The notes under the pieces were generated by a model. It was not told where the DNA came from, made no database searches, and saw only the letters and a list, made by a program, of their open reading frames with translations. Shown here one piece after another: positions 7,965 to 16,399 of a DNA stretch of 17,505 nt. The number at the start of each line of letters is the position of its first letter. The first letter of the stretch is position 1. Made by a program: the position numbers and the translations under genes. The DNA comes from an uncultured Bacilli bacterium (GTDB taxonomy: Bacteria; Bacillota_I; Bacilli_A; RF39; UBA660), in contig CAKOKR010000026.1 in the NCBI GenBank assembly GCA_934095965.1, positions 1-17,505 on the forward strand, given 5' to 3'.

Positions 7965-9889
7965 ATTTCCTCCTTGTAAATTAAAACAAATTTATTTTCA
8001 TCACAATCTAATACATATAAACCATTAACAATTTTATTTTTAAATAAAATTGCATAGTCACGAACAAAATAATCATTAACATTTTCAACAATTAAATGCG
8101 TTATTTTTTCATCTTTTAATTTATTTAAATAATCATCAGGATTCATTTCCACAGTATTTGTCAAATCAGTACTATTTTTTACTCTAAGACTCCATATATC
8201 TGTATCAAATCTAGGATCATACACCTTTAATGGTGTCATATAGTATATAGAAGCCCATACTGTTAAACCATAATCTCCTTGGATTATAAATCCCACCTTA
8301 TCGTCATTAGAGAGATATTTAGTATATCTTTTAGCAATATTTTTACCATTTATAATTTCATTAGTTGTTGTTGTCTTAGTTTTAGGCAACAATTGTTTAA
8401 AAATACTATATGCATCTCCTAAATTTGTTAAGCAAATTATACAAATTGATACAATAATTCCAAAATATTTCATATAAATATTATTTATATTTTTTGAAAT
8501 TAAGTAAGCACTAATTCCAAGAAAGGAAATACCTAAACATCCAACAAATGAATTCATATACCTATCAAAAGAAGCTAATATATTTGCTTCTCCCCTCGAA
8601 AAAAGGAAACAATAAGCATATAGCAAACTAGCAGAATATAAAATAAAACTCAAAGAAATCGCAACAAAAATGTATTTATTAATTAGAACAGTCTCATCAT
8701 CTTTACATATTTTTTCTACAATCAAAAATCCAATAATAAATATTAAAATTAAAATCATTGATGTTAAATTAAAAGTAGTAAAATTATAATTTTTATTTAA
8801 AGCATTAGCAAAATTTACAATCACATCAGAATTATCGGTATCTCTAAGCAAAGCAAAAAGAAAATCTTTCAAACTAGTACCTGCTACTTGAGGATTGGAA
8901 ATGTTATATACTCTCAAAAAAACTTTAAAAATAAGACTTGCGAAAAAAGGAGAAACCATAATTATAAAAAGTGTATATTTTTCCTTTAATACTTCAATAA
9001 AAACATCAAAAAAATTTTTAATATTTCTAACATGAGAGCCTACCATTTTTTTTCTAAAAAAATTAAATAATTCAACAAGTGCAACCAAAACAGTCAATAA
9101 GCACAACATTAAACCATTAGACTTTATCCAAGTTGCATTACAAAGGAGTATAGCAACAAAATAATAGTCAATTTTAGACTTTGCGGTAAACAAAGTAATT
9201 AAAGCAATTGCAGTTATAAAAATCAAAGGTACTTCAGAATACAATGTCAAAACATACGGTTTTAACAATAAAATCAAAAACATATAACTACTAAAAACTA
9301 TTAATAAAGTTAGAAAAAATTTTTTCCAATTAAAATCCTTTATAAGGTATATTAAACCGCATAATATAAAAATATATTGAGAAAAATATAAGGAACTATC
9401 AGCAAAACCAATTGATTTAACAATAAAATAATTAAAAGAAGTTAAAGCAGGAGGATAATACATTGAATGAAAATTTTCTCCTCCAATATAAGTATTATAA
9501 TAAAATAATCTCTTAACCATAGTAGCCCAATATGAACACTCATCCCATCCCATTAATATATTAATTTTTCTGGTTATAATTGATAAAAAGAAATATAAAG
9601 TAATAAAAAGAAAAAAGGATGGATTATTAAAATATTTTATTAGATTCTTATCTTTTTTGATAAATGCCTTAATTAAATAATAAAGAAAAGAAAAAAAACC
9701 AAATAATAAAATCAAATAATATCCAACTAACATTTTATTTATAAAACTAAATAAAGCCATAAAAAACATAATCAAAGAAACTGAGAAAAACAACGATTTT
9801 CCAAAATTATAATTAACCTTCTGTTTCAAAAACAAAGAATAACCTAATATAGAAATTAAAACTAAAAATACACCAAAATAATAATTCAT
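7961..9889 (-). CDS. GT-C-like polytopic membrane glycosyltransferase
   Basis: 642 aa with roughly 11-13 hydrophobic helices across the first 480 residues and a soluble, presumably extracytoplasmic, C-terminal domain of about 150 residues. The first large loop carries GWDECSYW (D116-E117), placed where GT-C enzymes keep their catalytic acidic pair, followed by SMYYPPALTSF, which resembles the Tyr/Pro-rich loop of PMT/ArnT-type proteins. It would transfer a sugar from a polyprenyl-phosphate carrier outside the membrane. The open frame reaches a TTG at 9904, but that contains the GGAGG that serves the ATG at 9889 (6-base spacing); an ATG at 9892 is directly adjacent. Together with the DPM-like GT2 and EamA-like gene it forms a plausible three-component glycosylation system. 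Low direct similarity to a named enzyme; an unrelated polytopic function is possible. Confidence 0.75.
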   Translation of the reverse strand: MNYYFGVFLVLISILGYSLFLKQKVNYNFGKSLFFSVSLIMFFMALFSFINKMLVGYYLILLFGFFSFLYYLIKAFIKKDKNLIKYFNNPSFFLFITLYFFLSIITRKINILMGWDECSYWATMVKRLFYYNTYIGGENFHSMYYPPALTSFNYFIVKSIGFADSSLYFSQYIFILCGLIYLIKDFNWKKFFLTLLIVFSSYMFLILLLKPYVLTLYSEVPLIFITAIALITLFTAKSKIDYYFVAILLCNATWIKSNGLMLCLLTVLVALVELFNFFRKKMVGSHVRNIKNFFDVFIEVLKEKYTLFIIMVSPFFASLIFKVFLRVYNISNPQVAGTSLKDFLFALLRDTDNSDVIVNFANALNKNYNFTTFNLTSMILILIFIIGFLIVEKICKDDETVLINKYIFVAISLSFILYSASLLYAYCFLFSRGEANILASFDRYMNSFVGCLGISFLGISAYLISKNINNIYMKYFGIIVSICIICLTNLGDAYSIFKQLLPKTKTTTTNEIINGKNIAKRYTKYLSNDDKVGFIIQGDYGLTVWASIYYMTPLKVYDPRFDTDIWSLRVKNSTDLTNTVEMNPDDYLNKLKDEKITHLIVENVNDYFVRDYAILFKNKIVNGLYVLDCDENKFVLIYKEEI

Positions 9890-9906
9890 CATAAACCTCC
9901 ACAATA

Positions 9907-11178
9907 TTATAATTTATTTAATATTTCATCAAATTCTTTTGCAACATTTACAGCATCAAATTCTTTAAAAGCCTCATTATCCATTACTATATTAAATTTT
10001 TCAAATAAAATCAAATATAAATAATTTTTAATTTCATCCTTTGAATGTGACATTACAAGAGCATTATTTTTTCTTAAAATATCAGCACTTACTCCATCTA
10101 ACATTGTTATACCCATAATTTTTTTTCTTGCTCCAAGGTAATCTGCAAGTTTCGCAGCAAAAAATATATTACTAGAAACAACATCAGAAATGTTTGCATC
10201 AACATGTAACAACCAATCAGATTTAGACATAATATCTAAGCTTTCTAAATATGTTACATTCTTTTTTATATGTACAATATCAAGCAAATAATTATTAATT
10301 AAATAAAGTTTATCTTGATCACTTAAATTTCCATAAAAATTAAATTCAACCAAATCTGCTAAATTAGGGTATAATTCATTTAATTCTTTAATAGCATGAA
10401 ATAAAAGAATCGGAGTTCTTATCGTATCTAAATGTCCAATATATGTGAAAACAATTTTATCATTTTTATTGTCAAAATTATGATATAATTTAGAATCAAA
10501 ACTGTGTGGTAAAATTATAGATTTTTTATCAAGTTCGTCTTTATTTTCATAAGATGATATCATATAATCTTTTTGATTAACACTATTATAAATAACATAA
10601 TCACAAGTATTTAAAATGTCTTTTTGAAGTTTTATATTTTTATCTATAAATTGTTCTTTAACTTTTCTTATTCTATAATTATACAATTTTGATTTTAAAA
10701 ATCTTTTAGGTGAAAGGATTTCTTTAAATCCCATTGGACGTTCATATCTATTATCTAATGAATATGGATTTTTTAAATTTAAAGATTTAATTGTAAAAGG
10801 ATTATAAGCAATTGGATCACCAAAAGATGCTATCCAAGTTATATCATTTTTAATTTTTTTTATTTCTAACCCAATTTCATGATCAACTTCAGGCATAGAA
10901 CGAGTCATAACAATATCATATTTATCTTTATTATTTTCAAAAAAATCAAGAGCAGCTAATTTAAATTCATCTAAATTATTTGCATCAGAATAAATTCTAT
11001 TAATATTGTTGTTTATTTTAATATCATCAGACATTTTATAAGCCCATAAATTATTACTATTTTGTGTATAAACATCATATTGCAATTTAGAATTATTTAA
11101 TAATTTATAAGTTACTAATCCCTCTGAAGAATTAACTGGTGGAAAAAACCAACTAATAACCAAAATTCTCTTTTTCAT
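9907..11178 (-). CDS. GT-B glycosyltransferase, family 4-like
   Basis: 423 aa, cytoplasmic. The N-terminus ILVISWFFPPVNSSEG matches the first strand and loop of GT4-type GT-B enzymes (WFPP..GG). IVMTRSMPE and the ITWIASFGDPIA segment follow, and a second Rossmann-type half starts near residue 243 with IVFTYIGHLDTIRTP. The usual EX7E motif is not obvious: the region SSNIFFAAKLADYLGARKK is the likely equivalent, but the first glutamate is absent. It probably adds a sugar to the growing lipid-linked chain from a nucleotide donor. GGAGG lies six bases before the ATG, which overlaps the TAA of the upstream GT2 (TAATG). Donor and acceptor cannot be inferred. Confidence 0.82.
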   Translation of the reverse strand: MKKRILVISWFFPPVNSSEGLVTYKLLNNSKLQYDVYTQNSNNLWAYKMSDDIKINNNINRIYSDANNLDEFKLAALDFFENNKDKYDIVMTRSMPEVDHEIGLEIKKIKNDITWIASFGDPIAYNPFTIKSLNLKNPYSLDNRYERPMGFKEILSPKRFLKSKLYNYRIRKVKEQFIDKNIKLQKDILNTCDYVIYNSVNQKDYMISSYENKDELDKKSIILPHSFDSKLYHNFDNKNDKIVFTYIGHLDTIRTPILLFHAIKELNELYPNLADLVEFNFYGNLSDQDKLYLINNYLLDIVHIKKNVTYLESLDIMSKSDWLLHVDANISDVVSSNIFFAAKLADYLGARKKIMGITMLDGVSADILRKNNALVMSHSKDEIKNYLYLILFEKFNIVMDNEAFKEFDAVNVAKEFDEILNKL

Positions 11179-12209
11179 TATTTACCTCCCTTAAATTTTT
11201 TTAAAACTGTATATAGTTTACTATATAATTTTCTAAATCTCTTAACAAAGAAAAAATTAGTCTTTCTTTGAAATCTAGTAAATCCCATTTTATTACTTTC
11301 TAAATATAATTCTGGAGAAGTTTCCTTTAAGTATTTATCAAAAGCTTTAATTTTAACATATGCATCTGTGCGATTTGTATCATATTTGCAAAAGACTGTA
11401 TAATGAGTAAAAAGCATATAATTAATAATCATTTTTAAATAATTATGTTTTACAACACTCAAATTAGCTTTTTCTTTTTCATAAAACTCAATCAAAAATT
11501 TTAAAACTTTTTCATGATCATTTTTATTTCTAACAAATGATGCAGTATTAACACTTTGATCAGCTCTTCCTATAAAATATCTGTAAATATCTAAATTATA
11601 ATAAACAAAAGTATTAACCTTTATAATAGGCATAACATTATATTGCATATCAACATAAAAAGTTTTTTCCATCAAATTAACATTAGCATCTTTTAAAATT
11701 GATGTTTTATATGTTGATGTAGCCATAACAAAATAATCGCCATGTAATTCATCTAAAGAAAAATCATCAAAAATATATTTTTTATTTTCTTCTAGTTTAT
11801 CATATTTTAAATATTCAGAAACACCAGAATAAACATGTTCTTTTGAATAATTAGTAACAACTAAATCAGCATTTTCCTTTTTTAACCTATTCACAAATTC
11901 AATAAAATCAATTGAATTAACCCAGTCATCACTATCTAAGACTTTGAAATATTTTCCAACTGCATTTTTTATTCCAACATTTATAGTTGAACCATGTCCA
12001 CCATTTTCTTTTTCAATCAATCTTAAGGTATCTGGATATTGCTTTTGATATTCTTTTATAATATCCACAGCTCCATCTTTACTTCCATCACTAACAGCTA
12101 AAACTTCAACATCTGCATTAGTTTCTTGTAATAAAACACTATCTAAACATCTCTTTATATATTTCTCTGTATTGTATACAGGAACTAAAATTGTTAACAC
12201 CTTTTCCAC
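11178..12209 (-). CDS. GT2 family glycosyltransferase (GT-A fold)
   Basis: 343 aa. The GT-A domain fills about residues 1-220: ILVPVYNTEKYIKRCLDSVL (7-26), SDGSKDG (40-46), ENGGHGSTINVGI (68-80) and the metal-binding VLDSDDWV (D92, D94, D95). The remaining C-terminal part is helical and ends in a strongly basic stretch (RKTNFFFVKRFRKLYSKL) suited to contact with the membrane surface. The start is a GTG at 12209; no ATG fits better, and an AGGTAG ribosome binding site overlaps the TAG stop of the ABC ATPase gene five bases before. It would elongate the polysaccharide repeat unit on the cytoplasmic side. Substrate unknown. Confidence 0.92.
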   Translation of the reverse strand: MEKVLTILVPVYNTEKYIKRCLDSVLLQETNADVEVLAVSDGSKDGAVDIIKEYQKQYPDTLRLIEKENGGHGSTINVGIKNAVGKYFKVLDSDDWVNSIDFIEFVNRLKKENADLVVTNYSKEHVYSGVSEYLKYDKLEENKKYIFDDFSLDELHGDYFVMATSTYKTSILKDANVNLMEKTFYVDMQYNVMPIIKVNTFVYYNLDIYRYFIGRADQSVNTASFVRNKNDHEKVLKFLIEFYEKEKANLSVVKHNYLKMIINYMLFTHYTVFCKYDTNRTDAYVKIKAFDKYLKETSPELYLESNKMGFTRFQRKTNFFFVKRFRKLYSKLYTVLKKFKGGK

Positions 12210-12214
12210 AATAA

Positions 12215-12970
12215 CTACCTACTTTCCATAAATTTTACATATTCATCACACACAGCTTTTCCACCTATTTTTTGAACAACCCCATGTTCTATCCAAATAA
12301 CTCTATCGCACATCTTCTTTATTTGTTCAATTGAATGTGATACAAATAATACCGTAGTTCCTCCCCCAATCATACTTCTCATCTTAGCTTCACTTTTTGC
12401 TTGAAATGCTATATCTCCAACAGATAATATTTCATCTACAATAAGTATTTCTGGTTCAACGATAGTTGCAACAGAAAATGCTAACCTTGCAACCATACCT
12501 GATGAAAAATTCTTAACTGGTACATCTAAGAATTCAGAAAGCTCAGAAAACTCCACAATATCATTAAACTTAGCATCAATTAATTCTTTTGAATAACCCA
12601 TTACTGCCCCATTTAAATAAATATTTTCACGAGCAGTTAGATCCATATCAAATCCTGCACCAAGCTCTATCATCGGACAAATATTACCATAAGCTCTAAC
12701 ATTTCCTTTAGTTGGTTTCATAACTCCAGCTACCACCTTTAAAAGTGTTGACTTACCAGCTCCATTTGATCCAATGAATCCCACAACTTCACCTTTATTA
12801 ACTTTAAAGTCAACATCTTTTAAAGCCCAGAATTCATTTTTCTTTTTATTCTTTCTTTTTTCTTTGTTAAATAAATCAACAAATCCCTGTTTCAATGAAA
12901 AGCCTTTTTCTATTCCTAAATTAAATCTCATTGAAACATCATTAACTTCAATCATTATATTATCTTTCAT
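12215..12970 (-). CDS. ABC transporter ATP-binding protein, polysaccharide/teichoic-acid exporter (TagH/Wzt-like)
   Basis: 251 aa nucleotide-binding subunit. Walker A is GSNGAGKST (67-75), the signature is FSSGM (155-159), Walker B is ILIVDE (175-180) and the H-loop is VSHS (H212). The sequence ALKDVDFKVNKGEVVGFIG, LGAGFDMDLTARENIYLNG and the lysine-rich insertion at 36-45 are typical of the TagH/RfbB/Wzt subfamily. It lacks the C-terminal carbohydrate-binding extension of E. coli-type Wzt and the long tail of B. subtilis TagH, so it should not recognise a chain-end modification. The ATG at 12970 follows AAGGGGTG. It pairs with the permease gene 11 bp upstream. Confidence 0.94.
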   Translation of the reverse strand: MKDNIMIEVNDVSMRFNLGIEKGFSLKQGFVDLFNKEKRKNKKKNEFWALKDVDFKVNKGEVVGFIGSNGAGKSTLLKVVAGVMKPTKGNVRAYGNICPMIELGAGFDMDLTARENIYLNGAVMGYSKELIDAKFNDIVEFSELSEFLDVPVKNFSSGMVARLAFSVATIVEPEILIVDEILSVGDIAFQAKSEAKMRSMIGGGTTVLFVSHSIEQIKKMCDRVIWIEHGVVQKIGGKAVCDEYVKFMESR

Positions 12971-12981
12971 ATCTTCACCCC

Positions 12982-13776
12982 TTAAACATAATAGATAAAT
13001 TTATCTTGTTTTTTCTTAAACACAACAATACCAATTACAAATACTACTAAAGCTGAGATAAAGCATCCTGCAAATTGTCCAAGTGTTGGACAATTATGAT
13101 AAAGGATAATTGTTCTAGCAAAATTAATATATTGATATAATGGATTAAACTTCAAAACAAATGCAAATGTTGGATTTAATATAGTTATATCATACATAAT
13201 CGGAGTTAAATATGTCCAAATTGTAATAATAATACCATAGATATAAAACATATCACGTAAGAATACTGCTATTGTTGATAAAATAAATCCCATACCTACA
13301 GTAAACATAAATAAACATAAGAATGAGAATGGTAATAATAAATGCCACCAACATAAACCTGTACCAGTAAGAAGTATTACTGCATACAAAGGAATCAATG
13401 TAAGTAAAAAGTTAATACCAGCAAAAACACATTTAGAAAATGGAAATATGTACTTTGGTAAATATACTTTATTAATTAGCCCAAAATTAGCAACAACACT
13501 ACTCATAGCTAAATTAGATGCTTCACTATAATAATTAAAATATGTTAACCCAATTTGTAAATATGCTAAGTAACTAACCCCCGGTGTTGAAAACTTAAAC
13601 ACATTGGAAAAAACTATAGCCATAACAGCCATCATTAATACTGGATATAACAAACTCCAAAAAACACCCAAAACACTCCTTTTGTATTTAACTTTAAAAT
13701 CTCTTGATACTAATTGTTGTAATAAGAAACCATACTTATGATAAGTATATTTAAAATTGTTAATAACTTTATTCAT
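12982..13776 (-). CDS. ABC-2 type permease, polysaccharide/teichoic-acid exporter (TagG/Wzm-like)
   Basis: 264 aa, six predicted membrane helices. The N-terminal amphipathic stretch with QQLVSRDFKVKYKRSVLG leading into FWSLLYPVLMMAVMAIVF is the hallmark of Wzm/TagG/RfbA permeases, as is NPLYQYINFARTIIL near the C-terminus. It forms the membrane channel for the ATPase encoded next. GAAAGGA lies 8 bases before the ATG. It is the first gene after a terminator/promoter switch, so it heads the second transcription unit of the locus. Whether it exports a teichoic acid or a capsule-type polymer is not determined by the sequence. Confidence 0.94.
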   Translation of the reverse strand: MNKVINNFKYTYHKYGFLLQQLVSRDFKVKYKRSVLGVFWSLLYPVLMMAVMAIVFSNVFKFSTPGVSYLAYLQIGLTYFNYYSEASNLAMSSVVANFGLINKVYLPKYIFPFSKCVFAGINFLLTLIPLYAVILLTGTGLCWWHLLLPFSFLCLFMFTVGMGFILSTIAVFLRDMFYIYGIIITIWTYLTPIMYDITILNPTFAFVLKFNPLYQYINFARTIILYHNCPTLGQFAGCFISALVVFVIGIVVFKKKQDKFIYYV

Positions 13777-13798
13777 ATCAATAATCCTTTCAATTGAT

Positions 13799-13828
13799 AT
13801 TATAACAAAAAAGGTTGATAAATATCAA
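13799..13828 (-). promoter_or_regulatory. Sigma-A-type promoter for the exporter-glycosyltransferase operon
   Basis: On the minus strand TTGATA (13828-13823) is separated by 18 bp from a perfect TATAAT (13804-13799). The -35 box lies inside the terminator hairpin of the preceding gene. Transcription would begin near 13792 and read the ABC permease and everything downstream to the terminator at 1682-1706. Confidence 0.7.
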
Positions 13829-13833
13829 CCTTT
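13807..13833 (-). terminator. Terminator after the O-antigen ligase-like gene, overlapping a promoter
   Basis: On the minus strand the hairpin begins one base after the stop codon: a 9-bp stem (AAAGGTTGA, 13833-13825, with TCAACCTTT, 13818-13810) closes a 6-nt loop, and the T-run extends to 13807. It separates the initiating transferase/ligase pair from the exporter operon, or lets only part of the transcripts through. Confidence 0.75.
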
Positions 13834-13834
13834 C

Positions 13835-15289
13835 TTAGTTAATTTCCTTATTATCTTTGTAAATAAATCCACTTACAACAAAAATAAATGGCAATACTGC
13901 ATTAATTGAATTAATTATATTACCGGTTAAAAATGCAGAGAATAAAAACAATACCACACATGATAACATTATAAATGCATAGTAATTTTGTATTTTTATA
14001 AAATTATTAAATGCATAAATAAATAATATCAAATAAATAACAAGTAAAATAATACTTCCAATAATACCAAAAGCATAATAATGTAAATAAAAATCACTTT
14101 CTATATTAACTATATTTTGTATTCTTGTATTACTTATGCCAATATATTTATCTAACGCATTATTATTTACCTCTACTACTCTTCTTATTATACTTTTTTC
14201 TATATATCTATAATTAATTTTATCTATACTATTATTTTTAACAAAGTTATACCAAAACTCTTCATCATATTTAATCGGATAATACTTTTCAAAAAAAACT
14301 TTTGGTAAATAATCTTTATTATAGTTTTGATATACATATTTTGTTTTATCTACGTTCATGGATGTATCATCCATAACTATGGAATTTCCATCTACTATGG
14401 ATGTATCATCCATATGTCTATTTAAACTTCTATTAAGTTCTATATTTCTATTATTATATGGACTTACTTGTAATAATAAAATCCATCCAAGCACTGGTAT
14501 TACCAGTATATATATTCTTTTCTTTATTCTTATTTTATTAAAAATATTTATAATAAAATAAAATATTATAGCAAATATTAAAGTAAGTAAACCACCTAAA
14601 GTAGATACTCTAGTACCTAACATAAGCATTGCTAAACTAACTAATAAAACATATATAATACTTTTTTTATTGTTATATAAGTAATCATAAATAAACATTA
14701 ACAAAAATAATATACATAATGCTGATACTTGATTAGCATACATAAAATAGCCTTTACTAGCGGTATATTTATAATAATTATACTTATTCCATTCAAATAT
14801 ATTCTTAGTTATAAATGAATCACTATACGAACCTAAACTTATTTTAAATATATTAGTTAAAACTATTGAACCTGCAAATAATATACACCATACTTTTAAT
14901 ACCAACATATACTTTTTAAAAGGCAATTTTATATAATATAATGAATAAATAAACGTAATCGGTGTAATTAACTTTAATATCGTAAGTAATTCACTAACTA
15001 TATTAAAACCATAACTACTAGGTAATAAACTTTTAAAAGATTCTTGATGATAAAAACTTACCCCAAGATAAATTAAACATAACACATAATAAAGAATCAT
15101 CCATTTAATATTCTTTCTAGAATCTTTATATAATATTAATGTAACAAAAAGTAATAAAAATACAAATATAATTTGTATCAAGGTAGATATTTTATTATAT
15201 AAAAATACTGTACTAAACAAAGGCAATAAAAAAAGAAAGAAAACAGTTACATTTTCTATTATATTTTTTACATTTTTTTCTTCTTTCAT
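13835..15289 (-). CDS. O-antigen ligase/polymerase-like membrane protein (Wzy/WaaL superfamily)
   Basis: 484 aa with about 10-12 membrane helices and one large extracytoplasmic loop (roughly residues 275-395) before the last helices, the usual plan of the O-antigen ligase/polymerase superfamily. The LGTRVSTLGG segment (224-233) matches the short Gly-Thr-Arg motif often seen at the periplasmic end of a helix in these proteins. It either polymerises lipid-linked repeat units or joins a finished polymer to an acceptor outside the membrane. The loop contains a near-duplicated MDDTS segment (293-311) made from palindromic DNA. GAGGT six bases before the ATG overlaps the end of the tagO-like gene, so the two are co-transcribed. 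Sequence identity in this superfamily is low; membrane topology is the main evidence. Confidence 0.82.
   Translation of the reverse strand: MKEEKNVKNIIENVTVFFLFLLPLFSTVFLYNKISTLIQIIFVFLLLFVTLILYKDSRKNIKWMILYYVLCLIYLGVSFYHQESFKSLLPSSYGFNIVSELLTILKLITPITFIYSLYYIKLPFKKYMLVLKVWCILFAGSIVLTNIFKISLGSYSDSFITKNIFEWNKYNYYKYTASKGYFMYANQVSALCILFLLMFIYDYLYNNKKSIIYVLLVSLAMLMLGTRVSTLGGLLTLIFAIIFYFIINIFNKIRIKKRIYILVIPVLGWILLLQVSPYNNRNIELNRSLNRHMDDTSIVDGNSIVMDDTSMNVDKTKYVYQNYNKDYLPKVFFEKYYPIKYDEEFWYNFVKNNSIDKINYRYIEKSIIRRVVEVNNNALDKYIGISNTRIQNIVNIESDFYLHYYAFGIIGSIILLVIYLILFIYAFNNFIKIQNYYAFIMLSCVVLFLFSAFLTGNIINSINAVLPFIFVVSGFIYKDNKEIN
14358..14413. repeat. Three palindromes in a 56-bp stretch inside the ligase-like gene
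   Basis: The 17-bp palindrome ATGGATGTATCATCCAT occurs twice (14358-14374 and 14397-14413), exactly 39 bp apart, which keeps the reading frame. Between them lies ATGGAATTTCCAT (14379-14391), another palindrome. On the coding strand the copies encode MDDTS followed by I or M, so the extracytoplasmic loop carries a short peptide repeat. It looks like a small in-frame duplication. Confidence 0.9.
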
Positions 15290-15298
15290 ATTACTACC

Positions 15299-16351
15299 TC
15301 ATTTTCTTTTTTTCTTTTTATGATCAAACAATATATCTGTTTTTAAAACAATAAACAAAAGTAATATCATCAACAAGATATATATTGCAATTGCAATTTG
15401 ATTATCCCCAAGTATAAAAAATATTGATATTGTTGCAAAAGATATATCTATTGCATAAATAATTAAAATACTAGCTGTTGGACTATACTTCATCTTAAGA
15501 AGTTGATGATGAAAATGTTCTTTATCAGCTTCTCCAATATTTTGTCCCTTTAATAATCTTCTTAAAATAGCAAACAACGTATCAAATATAGGAATTGCTA
15601 AAATAATTACTGGAACTATTAATGAAGTAAATGTTGTAATTTTATATCCAAGTAAAGCAATAACGGATATCATAAAACCTAAAAACAAACTACCAGTATC
15701 CCCCATAAATATTTTTGCTGGTGGAAAATTATGAACCAAAAATCCAAGTGTAGCTCCAAGCATAATCAAAGATAAAACAATATCTAAACCACCTAATCTA
15801 TTTAAAATAATAGCAATAATAGCAATTGTTAAAAAATATATTGCACTTATACCACTAGCAAGTCCATCTAATCCATCAATTAAATTAATTGCATTTGTTA
15901 TACCAACAATAAAAAATATAGCTAAAAAGTCATTAAACCATGGCGCAAAATAAAACTTTAAACCTAAAAAAGAAATTTCTTGAAAAGCTAAATCACCATA
16001 AATAACCACAATAGCTGCAGCAATAATTTGAACCACTAATTTATATCTTGCTCTAACAGGTTTAATATCATCAAAAATACCCACAATAACAAGTAAAAAA
16101 CTTGATATTAAAATAGATATCATCTGAGTATTAATTTCTCCATATAAGATATACCCGAGTAAAAACGAAAAATATATAGCAAGTCCCCCTAATCTAGGCA
16201 TTGGAACTTTATGCACCTTTCTTTCATTTGGCATATCCATTGCACCAACATGTAAAGCTATTTTTTTAACAATTGGCACCAACACTAAACTAGTTAAAAA
16301 AGTAACTAACAAAATTATATATACATTATGATCATTTACTATTAATTTCAT
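15299..16351 (-). CDS. tagO: Undecaprenyl-phosphate N-acetylhexosamine-1-phosphate transferase (TagO/WecA, MraY superfamily)
   Basis: 350 aa with about 10-11 membrane helices. It moves a GlcNAc-1-phosphate-type group from the UDP-sugar to undecaprenyl phosphate, the first committed step of surface glycopolymer synthesis. Motifs in order: MDMPNERKVHKVPMPRLGG (39-57), IFDD (92-95), NAINLIDGLDGLASG (153-167), KIFMGDTGSLFLGF (213-226) and the cytoplasmic loop ADKEHFHHQLL (275-285), equivalent to the His-rich motif of WecA/TagO. This set separates it from MraY itself. The C-terminus ends in a lysine/arginine-rich tail (KTDILFDHKKKKRK). The ATG is preceded by GAGGGAAG. It heads the locus from its own promoter; the following ligase-like gene starts 9 bp after its stop. 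The symbol rests on family similarity, and wecA would be equally fair. Confidence 0.93.
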   Translation of the reverse strand: MKLIVNDHNVYIILLVTFLTSLVLVPIVKKIALHVGAMDMPNERKVHKVPMPRLGGLAIYFSFLLGYILYGEINTQMISILISSFLLVIVGIFDDIKPVRARYKLVVQIIAAAIVVIYGDLAFQEISFLGLKFYFAPWFNDFLAIFFIVGITNAINLIDGLDGLASGISAIYFLTIAIIAIILNRLGGLDIVLSLIMLGATLGFLVHNFPPAKIFMGDTGSLFLGFMISVIALLGYKITTFTSLIVPVIILAIPIFDTLFAILRRLLKGQNIGEADKEHFHHQLLKMKYSPTASILIIYAIDISFATISIFFILGDNQIAIAIYILLMILLLFIVLKTDILFDHKKKKRK

Positions 16352-16370
16352 ATACTTCCCTCTTTTTTAT

Positions 16371-16399
16371 ATTATAAACTATATTAACAAAAAATACAA
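16371..16399 (-). promoter_or_regulatory. Promoter of the tagO-like gene
   Basis: On the minus strand TTGTAT (16399-16394) is followed after 17 bp by TATAAT (16376-16371). The expected start near 16364 leaves a very short leader of about 13 nt holding only the ribosome binding site. Its -35 box abuts the -35 box of the divergent RNA promoter. Confidence 0.65.

Noticed and set aside
9890..9904. TTG start of the GT-C-like gene (and likewise TTG at 1613 for the regulator)
   Set aside because: In both cases the extra codons consist of the ribosome binding site for a downstream ATG, so they should be untranslated.
12774..12998. Plus-strand open frame of 74 codons
   Set aside because: It is the reverse of the Walker A region and N-terminus of the ABC ATPase, and its Phe-rich part comes from the Lys-rich insertion read backwards.
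14358..14561. Plus-strand open frame of 67 codons that starts with the repeat peptide MDVSS
   Set aside because: The repeat appears on both strands because the DNA is palindromic; the minus-strand gene has the membrane topology and ribosome binding site.
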